Of a DNA stretch of 62,446 bases, positions 52,366-60,410 are shown one piece after another. Below the pieces are notes generated by a model. That model was not told the DNA's origin. It made no database searches and worked only from the letters and a program-made list of their open reading frames with translations. The stretch comes from an alpha proteobacterium AAP81b (lineage in GTDB: Bacteria > Pseudomonadota > Alphaproteobacteria > Sphingomonadales > Sphingomonadaceae), in contig LJHX01000038.1 of NCBI GenBank assembly GCA_001295935.1, positions 1 through 62,446 of the forward strand, read 5' to 3'. Each line of letters starts with the position of its first letter. The first letter of the stretch is position 1. The position numbers and the translations under genes are program-made.

Positions 52366-53360
52366 AGCCGCACCAGCATCTTGCCGGTATTGGCGCCGCT
52401 GAACAGCCCGATGAAGGCGTCGGGTGCCTTGGCGACGCCGTCGAGCACCGTCTCCTCCCAGGCGAGCTTGCCGTCGGCGATCCAGCCGGTCATTTCGGCG
52501 AGGAACTGCGGCCGCAGATGCCCGAATTCGATGACGATGAAGCCGCGGATGGTCAGCGACTTGCCGACCACCTGGATGATGTTGCGCGGCCCCGGCATCG
52601 CGGCCATGTCGTTGTAACCGCTGATCATGCCGCATTCGACCAGCCGCGCGAAGGGCCGCGCCACTTCGATGGCGACTTCGAGATGCTCGCCGCCGACATT
52701 GTCGAAATAGACATCGATGCCCTTGGGCGCCGCCGCCTGCACCGCGGCAAGCAGGTCGCCGCAGGTGCGGTAGTTGATGGCGTGATCGACACCGCGGGCG
52801 CGCAGCCAGTCGCATTTCTCGTCGCTGCCGGCGGTGGCGACGACGGTGCAGCCCTTGAGCTTCGCCACCTGCGCGACGACCGAGCCGACGGCGCCGGCGC
52901 CGCCCGAGACGAAGACCGTCTGCCCGGCCTGGGGCTTGCCGATTTCGAGCAGCCCTGCCCAGCCGGTCAGCCCCGGCATGCCGAGGACGCCGAGATAGGC
53001 CTGGTCGGGAACATTGGCGACGCGCGTCAGCTTCTCGATCGCGCCCGCCGGCGCGACAAAGCCTTCGCGCCAGCCGAACATCGACGACACGAGATCGCCC
53101 TTGGCGAAGCCCTCGGCGTTCGATTCGACGACCTCGCCGATGGCACCGCCCTGCAGCGCCGCGCCGATGGCAAAGGGCGGCACATAGCTTTCACGGTCAT
53201 ACATGCGGCCGCGCATATAGGGATCGACCGACATCCATGTGTTGCGGACGAGCACTTCGCCAGCGCCGGGCGCTGGCAGGCTGACCTCGGCGACTTCAAA
53301 GTTCTCGGGCGCCGGCGTGCCGGCGGGGCGCGAGGCGAGGCGGATTTCGCGGGACTGCAT
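52362..53360 (-). CDS. NADP-dependent oxidoreductase (zinc-free MDR family)
   Basis: A 332-residue medium-chain reductase of the leukotriene B4 dehydrogenase/curcumin-reductase-like group: NTWMSVDPYMRGRMYD at the N-terminus, nucleotide-binding VFVSGGAGAVGSVVAQVAKL, IDVYFDNVGGEHLE and MISGYNDM. No zinc ligands are present. It reduces alpha,beta-unsaturated ketones or aldehydes with NADPH. The start at 53360 has GGAGA upstream; the frame runs back into the repeat at 53.4 kb. Confidence 0.92.
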   Translation of the reverse strand: MQSREIRLASRPAGTPAPENFEVAEVSLPAPGAGEVLVRNTWMSVDPYMRGRMYDRESYVPPFAIGAALQGGAIGEVVESNAEGFAKGDLVSSMFGWREGFVAPAGAIEKLTRVANVPDQAYLGVLGMPGLTGWAGLLEIGKPQAGQTVFVSGGAGAVGSVVAQVAKLKGCTVVATAGSDEKCDWLRARGVDHAINYRTCGDLLAAVQAAAPKGIDVYFDNVGGEHLEVAIEVARPFARLVECGMISGYNDMAAMPGPRNIIQVVGKSLTIRGFIVIEFGHLRPQFLAEMTGWIADGKLAWEETVLDGVAKAPDAFIGLFSGANTGKMLVRL

Positions 53361-53396
53361 GGGGTGTCTCCTGGTTGGCACCAAGCTAGGCCGATT

Positions 53397-53432
53397 TCCC
53401 TCCCCCAGCCCCTCCCGCAAGCGGGAGGGGAG
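53397..53432 (+). repeat. GC-rich repeat, short module (copy 2)
   Basis: TTCCCTCCCCCAGCCCC then TCCCGCAAGCGGGAGGGGAG, near-identical to 11241-11279. The second half is a perfect CTCCCGC/GCGGGAG hairpin. It lies 36 nt upstream of the oxidoreductase start, in the leader. Confidence 0.85.
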
Positions 53433-53436
53433 CCGA

Positions 53437-53499
53437 TCCCCCCTCCCGCTTGCGGGGATTCGCAGACGGCGCGCAGCGCCAGCGGTCGGGGGTGGGCAG
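53437..53499 (+). repeat. GC-rich repeat, long module (copy 2)
   Basis: Almost identical to 11143-11205, with the same order of CCTCCCGCTTGCGGGG, GACGGCGCGCAGCGCCAGCG and GGGGGTGGGCAG. Here the long module follows the short one, the opposite order from the 11.2-kb locus. It ends 30 nt before the antiporter stop on the minus strand. Confidence 0.85.
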
Positions 53500-53528
53500 T
53501 CGCTCGCCGCCAAACCCGCCTCGGCCGC

Positions 53529-55361
53529 CTACGCCGCCGCCTCGGCCTGCCCTTCGGGCGCCACGGCCTCGGCGAAGGGGATCTCCGCCAGCCCCGACGC
53601 GTCGAAATCGAGCCGGCCACGAATGATCCGCTCGGCCCCCGACATCATGTCGCCCGAGCACAATTGCAGGTCGAGCCGCTCGGCGTCGCGCTGGCGAAAC
53701 TCGGCCTCGATGGCGTCGATCGTCTCGTCGGGGGTTCCGAGTTTGGCGAGCGCCTCGCGTCCCAGGCCGACGGCGCCATCGAAGGTCTCGCGCACCACCG
53801 TCTCGACCCCGGCGCGGCGCAGCGCCAGCCAGTGCGTGCGGTCATAGGCGCGCGCCAGGATCGGCAGGTTCGGCCATTGCTGGCGCACCGCCGACAGCGT
53901 CGCCTCGGGGTCCCACTGCCCGTCGATGGCAAAGACCAGGATATCGGCCTCATCGGCACCCGAGGCCTTCAGAATATCGATGCGGCGACCATCGCCGAAA
54001 TAGACATTGTTGCCGAAGCGCCGGGTGATGTCGATCAGCTCGACATCGAGATCGACCGACGTCACTTCGAGGCCGCGGGCGCGCAGCATCTGCGCGACGA
54101 CCTGGCCGAAGCGTCCCGCCCCGACGATCAAGGCGCGGCCGTCGGCGCCATCGCCATGCTCGGCCGCCTCAGGGCCGTCGCGGGCTTCCTTGGCTTCGGC
54201 AGGCAGCAGCCGCAGCAGCAGCGGGAAGACCAAAGGCGTCAGCAGCATCGAGATGGTGACGACGGCGCCGAACAATTGCGCCGCCTGGTGGGAGATGAGC
54301 AGGCCGCGCTCGGCCTCGGCGAACAGCACGAAGCCGAACTCGCCGCCCTGGCTCAGCAGCACGCCCATCTTGAGCGCGTGCCGCAAGTTGCTGCCGAAAC
54401 CCCGCGCCAGCAGCGCGATGCTCGCCGCCTTGATCGCCATGATGCCGACGACGAGCAGGGCGACCAGCCCCCATTGGTTGAGCAGCAGGCGGAAATCGAG
54501 CGTCATGCCGATGGCGACGAAGAACAGCCCGACGAGCAAGCCGCGGAAGGGCTCGATGTCGGCCTCCAGCGCATGGCGATAGGGCGATTCGGCGAGCATG
54601 ACCCCGGCGACAAAGGCGCCGAGCGCCATCGACAGCCCAAGCGACGCCATCAGCAGCGCACTGCCGAGCACCGACAGCAGCGCCGCCGCGACGAACGCCT
54701 CGCGTGCGCCGAGCACGCCGATGGCGTGGAACAGCCAAGGGAGGGCGTAACGGCCGATCAAGATCAGCACCAGCAGCGCCGCGACCGTCAGCCCGGCCAT
54801 CTGCCAGCCGGGCAGGGCATTGGGGTCGGGCACCCGCGACAGCGCGCCGACGATGGTCAGCAGCGGCACGATGGCGAGATCCTGGAACAGCAGGATGGCG
54901 AAGCCGCGCTGGCCGAAGGGCGTGCCGGTGATGCCGCGTTCGGCGAGGATCTGCATGACCAGCGCCGTCGACGACAGCCCGAGCGGCAGGCCGACGACGA
55001 GCGCCGCCTGCCAGGTGAGGCCGGTCAGCCCGAGCAGCAGCAGCGTGAGTGCCAGGCCGCAGACGATGACCTGGAGCAGCCCCAATCCGAAAATGTCGCG
55101 CCGCATCGCCCATAGCCGCGACGGTTGCAGTTCCAGCCCGATGACGAACAGCAGCATGACGATGCCGAATTCGGCGAATTGCAACACGCGCTCGGGGGCG
55201 TCGTAAAAGCCGAGTAGCGATGGCCCGATCAGGATGCCGGCGGTCAGATAGCCGAGGACAGCGCCGAGCCGCGCCCGGATGAACAGCGGCACCAGCACGA
55301 CCGCGGCGGCAAGATAGACGACCGCCTCGGGCAGGAAGGCGGGAAGGTGCGCCGCCGCCAA
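53529..55361 (-). CDS. Kef-type monovalent cation:proton antiporter (CPA2)
   Basis: A 610-residue antiporter. About 12 helices cover residues 10-395, with GYLTAGILIGPSLLGF, FQDLAIVPLL (the ion-binding Q-D) and LSQGGEFGFVLF. A RCK/TrkA-N domain follows (ALIVGAGRFGQVVAQML) and a C-terminal extension. The family expels potassium in exchange for protons and in enteric bacteria is gated by glutathione adducts. No KefF/KefG-like ancillary gene is adjacent. The start is TTG at 55361, three nt after the IscU-like gene's stop. Confidence 0.92.
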   Translation of the reverse strand: MAAAHLPAFLPEAVVYLAAAVVLVPLFIRARLGAVLGYLTAGILIGPSLLGFYDAPERVLQFAEFGIVMLLFVIGLELQPSRLWAMRRDIFGLGLLQVIVCGLALTLLLLGLTGLTWQAALVVGLPLGLSSTALVMQILAERGITGTPFGQRGFAILLFQDLAIVPLLTIVGALSRVPDPNALPGWQMAGLTVAALLVLILIGRYALPWLFHAIGVLGAREAFVAAALLSVLGSALLMASLGLSMALGAFVAGVMLAESPYRHALEADIEPFRGLLVGLFFVAIGMTLDFRLLLNQWGLVALLVVGIMAIKAASIALLARGFGSNLRHALKMGVLLSQGGEFGFVLFAEAERGLLISHQAAQLFGAVVTISMLLTPLVFPLLLRLLPAEAKEARDGPEAAEHGDGADGRALIVGAGRFGQVVAQMLRARGLEVTSVDLDVELIDITRRFGNNVYFGDGRRIDILKASGADEADILVFAIDGQWDPEATLSAVRQQWPNLPILARAYDRTHWLALRRAGVETVVRETFDGAVGLGREALAKLGTPDETIDAIEAEFRQRDAERLDLQLCSGDMMSGAERIIRGRLDFDASGLAEIPFAEAVAPEGQAEAAA

Positions 55362-55364
55362 CGC

Positions 55365-55802
55365 TCAGGCCGCCGCGACGGCGGTGAGGGTGGCGGCGGC
55401 AGCGAGGGTCGCGTCGAAGGCGAGCAGGATCGACGGATGCCGGGCGCGGTGCGGCCGCGCCGGCGCGAACACCGCCATGCCGGGCCAGTCGGGAGGCGTT
55501 TCGCTGCGCCCGGCGAGCCAATCGGCAAGACCGGCGCGCGCCGCGACGATGTCCTCCGGGGTCTTGCCGGTGACTTCGGCCTCGACCAGCGCCGCCGCCG
55601 CCTGGCCGAGGGCGCAGGCGCGCACCTCCTGGCCGAAGCGCGCGATCCGGCCGCCGTCGTCGATGTCGATATCGGCGGTAACCTTGCTGCCGCACACCGG
55701 CGACACCTTGGTAGCGCTCGCCATCGGCGCGTCGAGGCGGCGGGCACTCGCGGTCGACGCCGCCAGCCGCAGGATTTCGGTGTTGTAGAGGGCTTCCGAC
55801 AT
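55365..55802 (-). CDS. IscU/NifU-N-like scaffold protein with altered third ligand
   Basis: A 145-residue protein recognisable as an iron-sulfur scaffold homologue: SPVCGSKVTADIDIDDGG (first Cys, residue 37) and RACALGQAAAAL (second Cys, residue 63). In IscU the third Cys follows a His in HCSIL; here the segment reads RHPSILLAFDA, with Pro replacing that Cys. It may therefore bind clusters differently or be a regulator. No isc/suf genes are adjacent; it shares a transcript with the Kef-type antiporter. Confidence 0.8.
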   Translation of the reverse strand: MSEALYNTEILRLAASTASARRLDAPMASATKVSPVCGSKVTADIDIDDGGRIARFGQEVRACALGQAAAALVEAEVTGKTPEDIVAARAGLADWLAGRSETPPDWPGMAVFAPARPHRARHPSILLAFDATLAAAATLTAVAAA

Positions 55803-55900
55803 GGCTGCCGATATAGGGCAGTGCGGCGGCGGCGAACAGGCCGCTGCGCGAAGCGGCGCGATGGCTGGCGGCGGCGGCGGCGCGGGCTTAAGTCGGGCGC

Positions 55901-58063
55901 GTGGACCCGGTTCGTGTCATTGTCTTCCAGCACGGGCTGGGCGCGCTCGATTATGCCGTGCCGCCAGGGCTTGCGCTGCTGCCCGGCCAGGCGGTGAGCG
56001 TGCCGCTGGGACCGCGGACGATTACCGGCGTCGTCTGGGATCGCGATGCCGTCGCCGCGCCCGAGGTGCCGGTCGCCAAACTGCGCGCGGTGACGGCGGC
56101 GCTCGACCTGCCGGTGATCGCCGCGCCCTTGCGGCGGCTGATCGACTGGGTGGCGGATTATTATCTCAGCCCGCTGGCGCCGGTGGTGCGGATGGTGTGG
56201 CCGTCGGTGGCCTTCCTCGGCAGCCGCGAGCTGACGCAATATCGCCTCGCCGGCGCGCCGCCGGCGCGGCTGACGCCGGCGCGGGCACAGGCGCTCGATC
56301 GGCTGGCGGGCGAGCAGGGCAGCGCCCGCGACCTGGCGGTGCGTGCCGGCGTCTCCGACGCGGTCATCCGCGGGCTGATTGCCACGGGGTCGCTGCAACC
56401 TGTGGCGGTGTCGAGCGACGCCGACCCGCCGCTGCCCGACGCCGACCATGCCCCGCCGGAACTCAGCGACGCGCAGGCGGCAGCAGCGGCAACGCTGGCC
56501 GACGCCGTCACCGCCGGCGGCTTCGCGCCCTTTCTCCTCGAAGGTGTCACCGGTTCCGGCAAGACCGAAGTCTATTTCGAGGCCGTCGCTGCAGCGCTGC
56601 GCCAAGGCGGCCAGGCGCTGGTGCTGCTCCCCGAAATCGCGCTCACCGCGCCGTGGTTCGCGCGTTTCGCGGCGCGCTTCGGCGTCGCGCCAGTGGCGTG
56701 GCACAGCGACCTGAAAGCCTCGGAACGCCGCGCCGCCTGGGCCGCCATCGCCGATGGCCGGGCAAAAGTCGTCGTCGGGGCGCGCTCGGCGCTGTTCCTG
56801 CCGTTCAAGGATCTGCGCGTCACCATCGTCGACGAGGCCCATGAGACGAGCTTCAAGCAGGAGGAGGGCGTCCATTACCACGCCCGCGACGTCGCGGTGA
56901 TGCGCGCCCGCGAGGAGGGCGCCGCCGTCATCCTCGCCACCGCCACCCCGGCGATCGAAACCCAGGTCCAGGCGGCGCGCGGCACCTATCGCCATCTGCT
57001 GCTGCCGAGCCGCTTCGGCGGCGCCGAACTTCCCCAAATCGCCGCGATCGACATGCGCCGCCAGCCGCCGGGGCGCGGCAGCTGGCTCAGCCCGCCGCTT
57101 GTCGCCGCGGTCAACGCGACGCTCGACCGCGGCGAGCAGACGCTGCTGTTCCTCAACCGCCGCGGCTATGCGCCGCTCACCCTGTGCAAGGCGTGTGGCC
57201 ACCAGATCCATTGCAGCCACTGCAGCGCCTGGATGGTCGAACATCGCCTGTCACGGCGCCTCGCCTGCCATCATTGCGGCGCCAGCGAGCCAGTGCCCGA
57301 CGCCTGCCCCGAATGCGGCGAGGCCGAGTCGCTGATCGCCTGCGGCCCCGGCGTCGAGCGCATCGCCGAGGAAGTCCGCCGCCGCTGGCCGGCGGCGCGG
57401 ACGGCGCTGGTGACGTCGGACACCGTCACCTCGCCGGCGCGCGCCGCCGCCCTTGTCGCCGCGGTCGAGGCGCATGAGGTCGATATCCTGATCGGCACCC
57501 AGATGGTCACCAAGGGCTATCACTTCCCCGAACTGACCTTGGTCGGCGTCGTCGATGCCGATCTCGGCCTGTCGGGCGGCGACCTGCGCGCCGGCGAGCG
57601 CACTTTCCAGCAGATCGCCCAGGTTTCGGGGCGCGCCGGGCGCGGCGCCAAGCCGGGCCGGGTGCTGATCCAGACCCACCAGCCCCAGGCGCGACTGATG
57701 CGGGCGCTGGTGGCGGGCGACGCCGCCGCCTTCTACGCCGCCGAAACCGACGCCCGCCGCGATCTTGGCCTGCCCCCTTTCGGCCGGCTGGCGGCGATCA
57801 TCGTGTCGAGCGAGGATGAGGCGGCGGCGCTGGCGGCGGCCAAGGCGATCGGCGCCGCGACGCCCGTGATGGAGGGCCTCAGCGTCCTCGGCCCGACGGC
57901 GGCGCCGCTTGCCATGCTGCGCGGCCGCCATCGCCAGCGACTGCTCGTCCAGGCGCGCCGCAACCTCGCGCTGCAGGCGGTGCTTCGCGACTGGCTCGGC
58001 GCCTTGCGTTGGCCGGCGAGCGTTCGCGTTGTTGTCGACGTCGACCCGTACAGTTTTGTCTGA
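55901..58063 (+). CDS. priA: Primosomal replication protein N' (PriA helicase)
   Basis: A 720-residue PriA that reloads the replisome at stalled forks. The N-terminal 3' DNA-binding domain covers about residues 1-100. Walker A is GVTGSGKTEVYFEA, DEAH box IVDEAHETSFKQEEG, and the zinc module has eight Cys in CKACGHQIHCSHC, CHHCG and CPECGEAESLIACG. GTQMVTKGYHFPELTLVGVV is the last helicase region. It starts with GTG at 55901, where the conserved MDPVRVIVF begins. Divergent from the IscU-like gene. Confidence 0.96.
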   Translation: MDPVRVIVFQHGLGALDYAVPPGLALLPGQAVSVPLGPRTITGVVWDRDAVAAPEVPVAKLRAVTAALDLPVIAAPLRRLIDWVADYYLSPLAPVVRMVWPSVAFLGSRELTQYRLAGAPPARLTPARAQALDRLAGEQGSARDLAVRAGVSDAVIRGLIATGSLQPVAVSSDADPPLPDADHAPPELSDAQAAAAATLADAVTAGGFAPFLLEGVTGSGKTEVYFEAVAAALRQGGQALVLLPEIALTAPWFARFAARFGVAPVAWHSDLKASERRAAWAAIADGRAKVVVGARSALFLPFKDLRVTIVDEAHETSFKQEEGVHYHARDVAVMRAREEGAAVILATATPAIETQVQAARGTYRHLLLPSRFGGAELPQIAAIDMRRQPPGRGSWLSPPLVAAVNATLDRGEQTLLFLNRRGYAPLTLCKACGHQIHCSHCSAWMVEHRLSRRLACHHCGASEPVPDACPECGEAESLIACGPGVERIAEEVRRRWPAARTALVTSDTVTSPARAAALVAAVEAHEVDILIGTQMVTKGYHFPELTLVGVVDADLGLSGGDLRAGERTFQQIAQVSGRAGRGAKPGRVLIQTHQPQARLMRALVAGDAAAFYAAETDARRDLGLPPFGRLAAIIVSSEDEAAALAAAKAIGAATPVMEGLSVLGPTAAPLAMLRGRHRQRLLVQARRNLALQAVLRDWLGALRWPASVRVVVDVDPYSFV

Positions 58064-58145
58064 GAGGCGGCGCTACGGCAGGCGGGCGTCGCTTCAGCGG
58101 GTCAGCACGCCACGCCGCAGTCAGTGTGCGCATCGGCAACGGCGG

Positions 58146-58172
58146 TTGAACCATAACGCCAAGTATTATATT
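58146..58172 (+). promoter_or_regulatory. Candidate promoter of the HigBA-like locus
   Basis: TTGAAC (58146-58151), 15-nt spacer and TATATT (58167-58172); an overlapping TATTAT starts at 58164. The AT-rich stretch 58151-58184 stands out from the GC-rich surroundings. The start point would lie at 58176-58180, leaving almost no leader before the TTG at 58178. Confidence 0.45.
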
Positions 58173-58177
58173 GGTGG

Positions 58178-58576
58178 TTGTGTTGGAGGTCGGCCGTCAC
58201 GCGCGTCTTCAAAAATGGCTGGTTCGAACGGTTCGCGCGCAAGGAAGGGCTTGCCGATTTGGTGTTGCGCGAAGCGGTCGCGCGCGCCGAAAGCGGTTTT
58301 GTTGACGCCGATCTTGGCGGCGGCATCATCAAGCAGCGGGTCGCACGGCCGGGCAAGGGCAAGTCCGGCGGCTATCGCACCTTGATTCTGTTTCGCCGTG
58401 GCGACCGCGCCATTTGTGCTTTCGGTTTCGCCAAGAGCGCACAGGCCAATGTATCGAAGGCCGATCTGGCGATTTTGAAGGCTGCGGCGGCCGAGGCCCT
58501 GGCGTGGAGCAGCGCCGATCTTGACCGACTGGTCATCACGGGCGCGTTGAAGGAGATCGAGGATGATCGGCAATAA
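58178..58576 (+). CDS. HigB/RelE-type toxin with an unusual start
   Basis: A RelE/HigB-like toxin of the group pairing with a downstream HTH antitoxin: TRVFKNGWFERFARKEGLAD, GGGIIKQRVARPGKGKSGGY and RTLILFRRGDRAICAFGFAK. The conserved protein would normally start M-TRVFK. Here that codon is GTC (58196-58198), six nt after a perfect GGAGG (58185-58189). The only in-frame standard start is the TTG at 58178, which adds MCWRSA and has no useful Shine-Dalgarno. So the toxin may start from a non-canonical codon, from a nearly leaderless TTG, or be silenced. The C-terminus overlaps the antitoxin gene by 14 nt. Confidence 0.8.
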   Translation: MCWRSAVTRVFKNGWFERFARKEGLADLVLREAVARAESGFVDADLGGGIIKQRVARPGKGKSGGYRTLILFRRGDRAICAFGFAKSAQANVSKADLAILKAAAAEALAWSSADLDRLVITGALKEIEDDRQ

Positions 58577-58886
58577 GGGCTATCGCAGCGAGATCGCCGG
58601 GGCGGTTCATGAAATGATCCGCGACGCGCATGATGCCGGTGTAGTTTCGCGCGCGACATTGCGTGACTTCGATGCTGCCTGTCTGGCGCCCGCGCCGGCG
58701 TTGGCGGCTGACGAGATCCGCGCGTTGCGCGCGCGCGAGCAGGTCTCGCAGCCGGTATTTGCCGCCTATCTCAATGTCTCGCGCAATCTCGTTTCGGATT
58801 GGGAGCGCGGCGTGAAGCGGCCCGGCGGCCCGGCGCTGCGCCTGCTGTCGATCATCCAGCGCAAGGGATTGCAGGCGGTGGCGTAG
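58563..58886 (+). CDS. HigA-like helix-turn-helix antitoxin
   Basis: A 107-residue antitoxin. The C-terminal HTH domain is LRAREQVSQPVFAAYLNVSR followed by NLVSDWERGVKRPGG; the N-terminal half should bind the toxin. Its ATG is 14 nt inside the toxin gene. Toxin-first order is typical of HigBA. It would repress the locus promoter near 58.16 kb. Confidence 0.9.
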   Translation: MIGNKGYRSEIAGAVHEMIRDAHDAGVVSRATLRDFDAACLAPAPALAADEIRALRAREQVSQPVFAAYLNVSRNLVSDWERGVKRPGGPALRLLSIIQRKGLQAVA

Positions 58887-58949
58887 GTGGCGCGACGTCG
58901 GTAAGAGCACGGATGGCGCTCTCCAGCCCCGGCGCCTAGCGTCCCGGCG

Positions 58950-60188
58950 GTGAAGCCCAAGCTCCTGACCACCCTCAAGGGCTACACCCTGCCGGCGCTG
59001 CTCGCCGACAGCCTTGCCGGGGTGACGGTGGCGATGGTGGCGCTGCCGCTCAGCATCGCCATCGCCATTGCCTCGGGCGTGCCGCCATCGGCGGGGATCG
59101 TCACGGCGATTGTCGGCGGCTTGGTCATTTCGCTGCTCGGCGGCAGCCGGGTGCAGATCGGCGGGCCGACCGGCGCCTTCATCGTCATCGTCTATGGCAT
59201 CGTCGAGGCGCATGGCGTCGCGGGCCTCGTGACGGCGACGCTGCTTGCCGGCATTATCCTGCTCGTCGCCGCGGTGCTGCATGCCGGGCGGCTGGTGGCG
59301 ATAGTGCCCGAACCCGTCGTCGATGGCTTCACCATCGGCATCGCCATCGTCATCGCGGCAAGCCAGTTCGGCGACCTTTTCGGCCTGAACGTCCACCTGC
59401 CGGCGGATTTCCTGCCCAAGCTGGCGGCGCTATGGGCGGCGCGCGACGGCGCCAGCCTGGCGGCGCTCGGCGTCGGGGTGGTGGCGATGGGGTTGATCGT
59501 CGGCCTGCGCCGGGCGGCGCCGCGCGCGCCGGGGCTGATCGTCGCCGTCGCGCTGGTTTCGGGCGCCGTCGCATGGTTCGGCCTGCCGGTGGCGACCGTC
59601 GCGGCGCGCTACGGCGCGCTGGCGGCGACCTTGCCAGCGCCAACCCTGCCGGTGCTCGACCCGGCCACCATCGTCGCGCTGCTGCCCTCGGCACTGGTCA
59701 TCGCCTTTCTGGCGGGGATCGAATCCTTGCTGTCGGCGCGCGTTGCCGACCGGATGATCGGCGGCGCGCACCGTCCTGATGCCGAGCTTCTGGCGCAGGG
59801 GGCGGCCAACCTCGCCTCGGCGCTGTTCGGCGGGCTGCCGGCGACGGGCGCCATCGCGCGCACCGCGACCAACGTCCGCGCCGGCGGGCGGACGCCGGTG
59901 GCCGGCATCGTCGCCGCGCTGGCGATCCTCGTCGTCATGGCGGTGGCGGCGCCGCTTGCCGGGCAATTGGCATTGCCGGCGCTCGCCGGGCTGCTGCTGC
60001 TGACAGCGTGGAACATGAGCGAACCGGCGCGCTGGCGCGAGCGACTGGCGGCGCCGTTCCGCGACCGTGTGCTGATCGTGCTGACCCTGCTGCTGACGGT
60101 GCTTGTCGATCTGACCGTGGCGATCGCTGTCGGCACATTGGCGGGGGTGATCTGGCGCGCGCCGTCACCGCCGCCTTCGCGAACGTAA
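58950..60188 (+). CDS. SulP-family anion transporter without STAS domain
   Basis: A 412-residue membrane protein of the SulP/SLC26 family: DSLAGVTVAMVALPLSIAIA, SGVPPSAGIVTAIVGGLVIS and GGSRVQIGGPTGAFIVIV at the N-terminus, then GGLPATGAIARTATNVRAGG. Most SulP proteins end in a cytoplasmic STAS domain; this one stops after the last helix with APSPPPSRT. Substrates of the family include sulfate, bicarbonate and C4-dicarboxylates. It starts with GTG at 58950. Confidence 0.9.
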   Translation: MKPKLLTTLKGYTLPALLADSLAGVTVAMVALPLSIAIAIASGVPPSAGIVTAIVGGLVISLLGGSRVQIGGPTGAFIVIVYGIVEAHGVAGLVTATLLAGIILLVAAVLHAGRLVAIVPEPVVDGFTIGIAIVIAASQFGDLFGLNVHLPADFLPKLAALWAARDGASLAALGVGVVAMGLIVGLRRAAPRAPGLIVAVALVSGAVAWFGLPVATVAARYGALAATLPAPTLPVLDPATIVALLPSALVIAFLAGIESLLSARVADRMIGGAHRPDAELLAQGAANLASALFGGLPATGAIARTATNVRAGGRTPVAGIVAALAILVVMAVAAPLAGQLALPALAGLLLLTAWNMSEPARWRERLAAPFRDRVLIVLTLLLTVLVDLTVAIAVGTLAGVIWRAPSPPPSRT

Positions 60189-60252
60189 AGCGCTCGCTGC
60201 GCCGCGCTGCGGGCGCTGTCCTACAACAGGCGTTTCATGCCATAGACTTGCC

Positions 60253-60340
60253 GGCCCGTAAGGGCCCCATCGCAAGGACAGTAAGCACGTGAAAACCGTC
60301 CGAAACGGTAAACTTGGTCAACTTCCGACCTCGAAGGTCG
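60253..60340 (+). other. Cluster of three short hairpins
   Basis: Between sulP and actR three small stems follow each other: GGCCC-GTAA-GGGCC (60253-60266, GNRA-type loop), ACCGT-CCGAA-ACGGT (60295-60309) and CGACC-TCGAA-GGTCG (60326-60340). The interval 60189-60349 has no convincing gene. It could be a structured 3' UTR of sulP or a small RNA; no known riboswitch class was recognised. Confidence 0.35.
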
Positions 60341-60349
60341 AGAAAACCC

Positions 60350-60401
60350 TACAAAAAGTGGGTCCAGGGGCTCAGCCCCTGGCCGCCGGAGGCCCGCTTT
60401 C
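60350..60401 (-). terminator. Terminator-like repeat after actR (copy 3)
   Basis: CCAGGGGC/GCCCCTGG (60364-60382, 3-nt loop) preceded by the GGCCTCCGGCGG stretch and followed, on the minus strand, by ACCCACTTTTTG. It matches the element after the amidohydrolase gene (22.3 kb) and, in part, that after the thiolase-like gene. Confidence 0.75.
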
Positions 60402-60410
60402 TTCCTCGTC

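Noticed and set aside
52518-55115. 865-codon plus-strand frame opposite the oxidoreductase and antiporter genes
   Set aside because: Composition is His/Gln/Arg-rich shadow coding; both minus-strand genes have clear family motifs.
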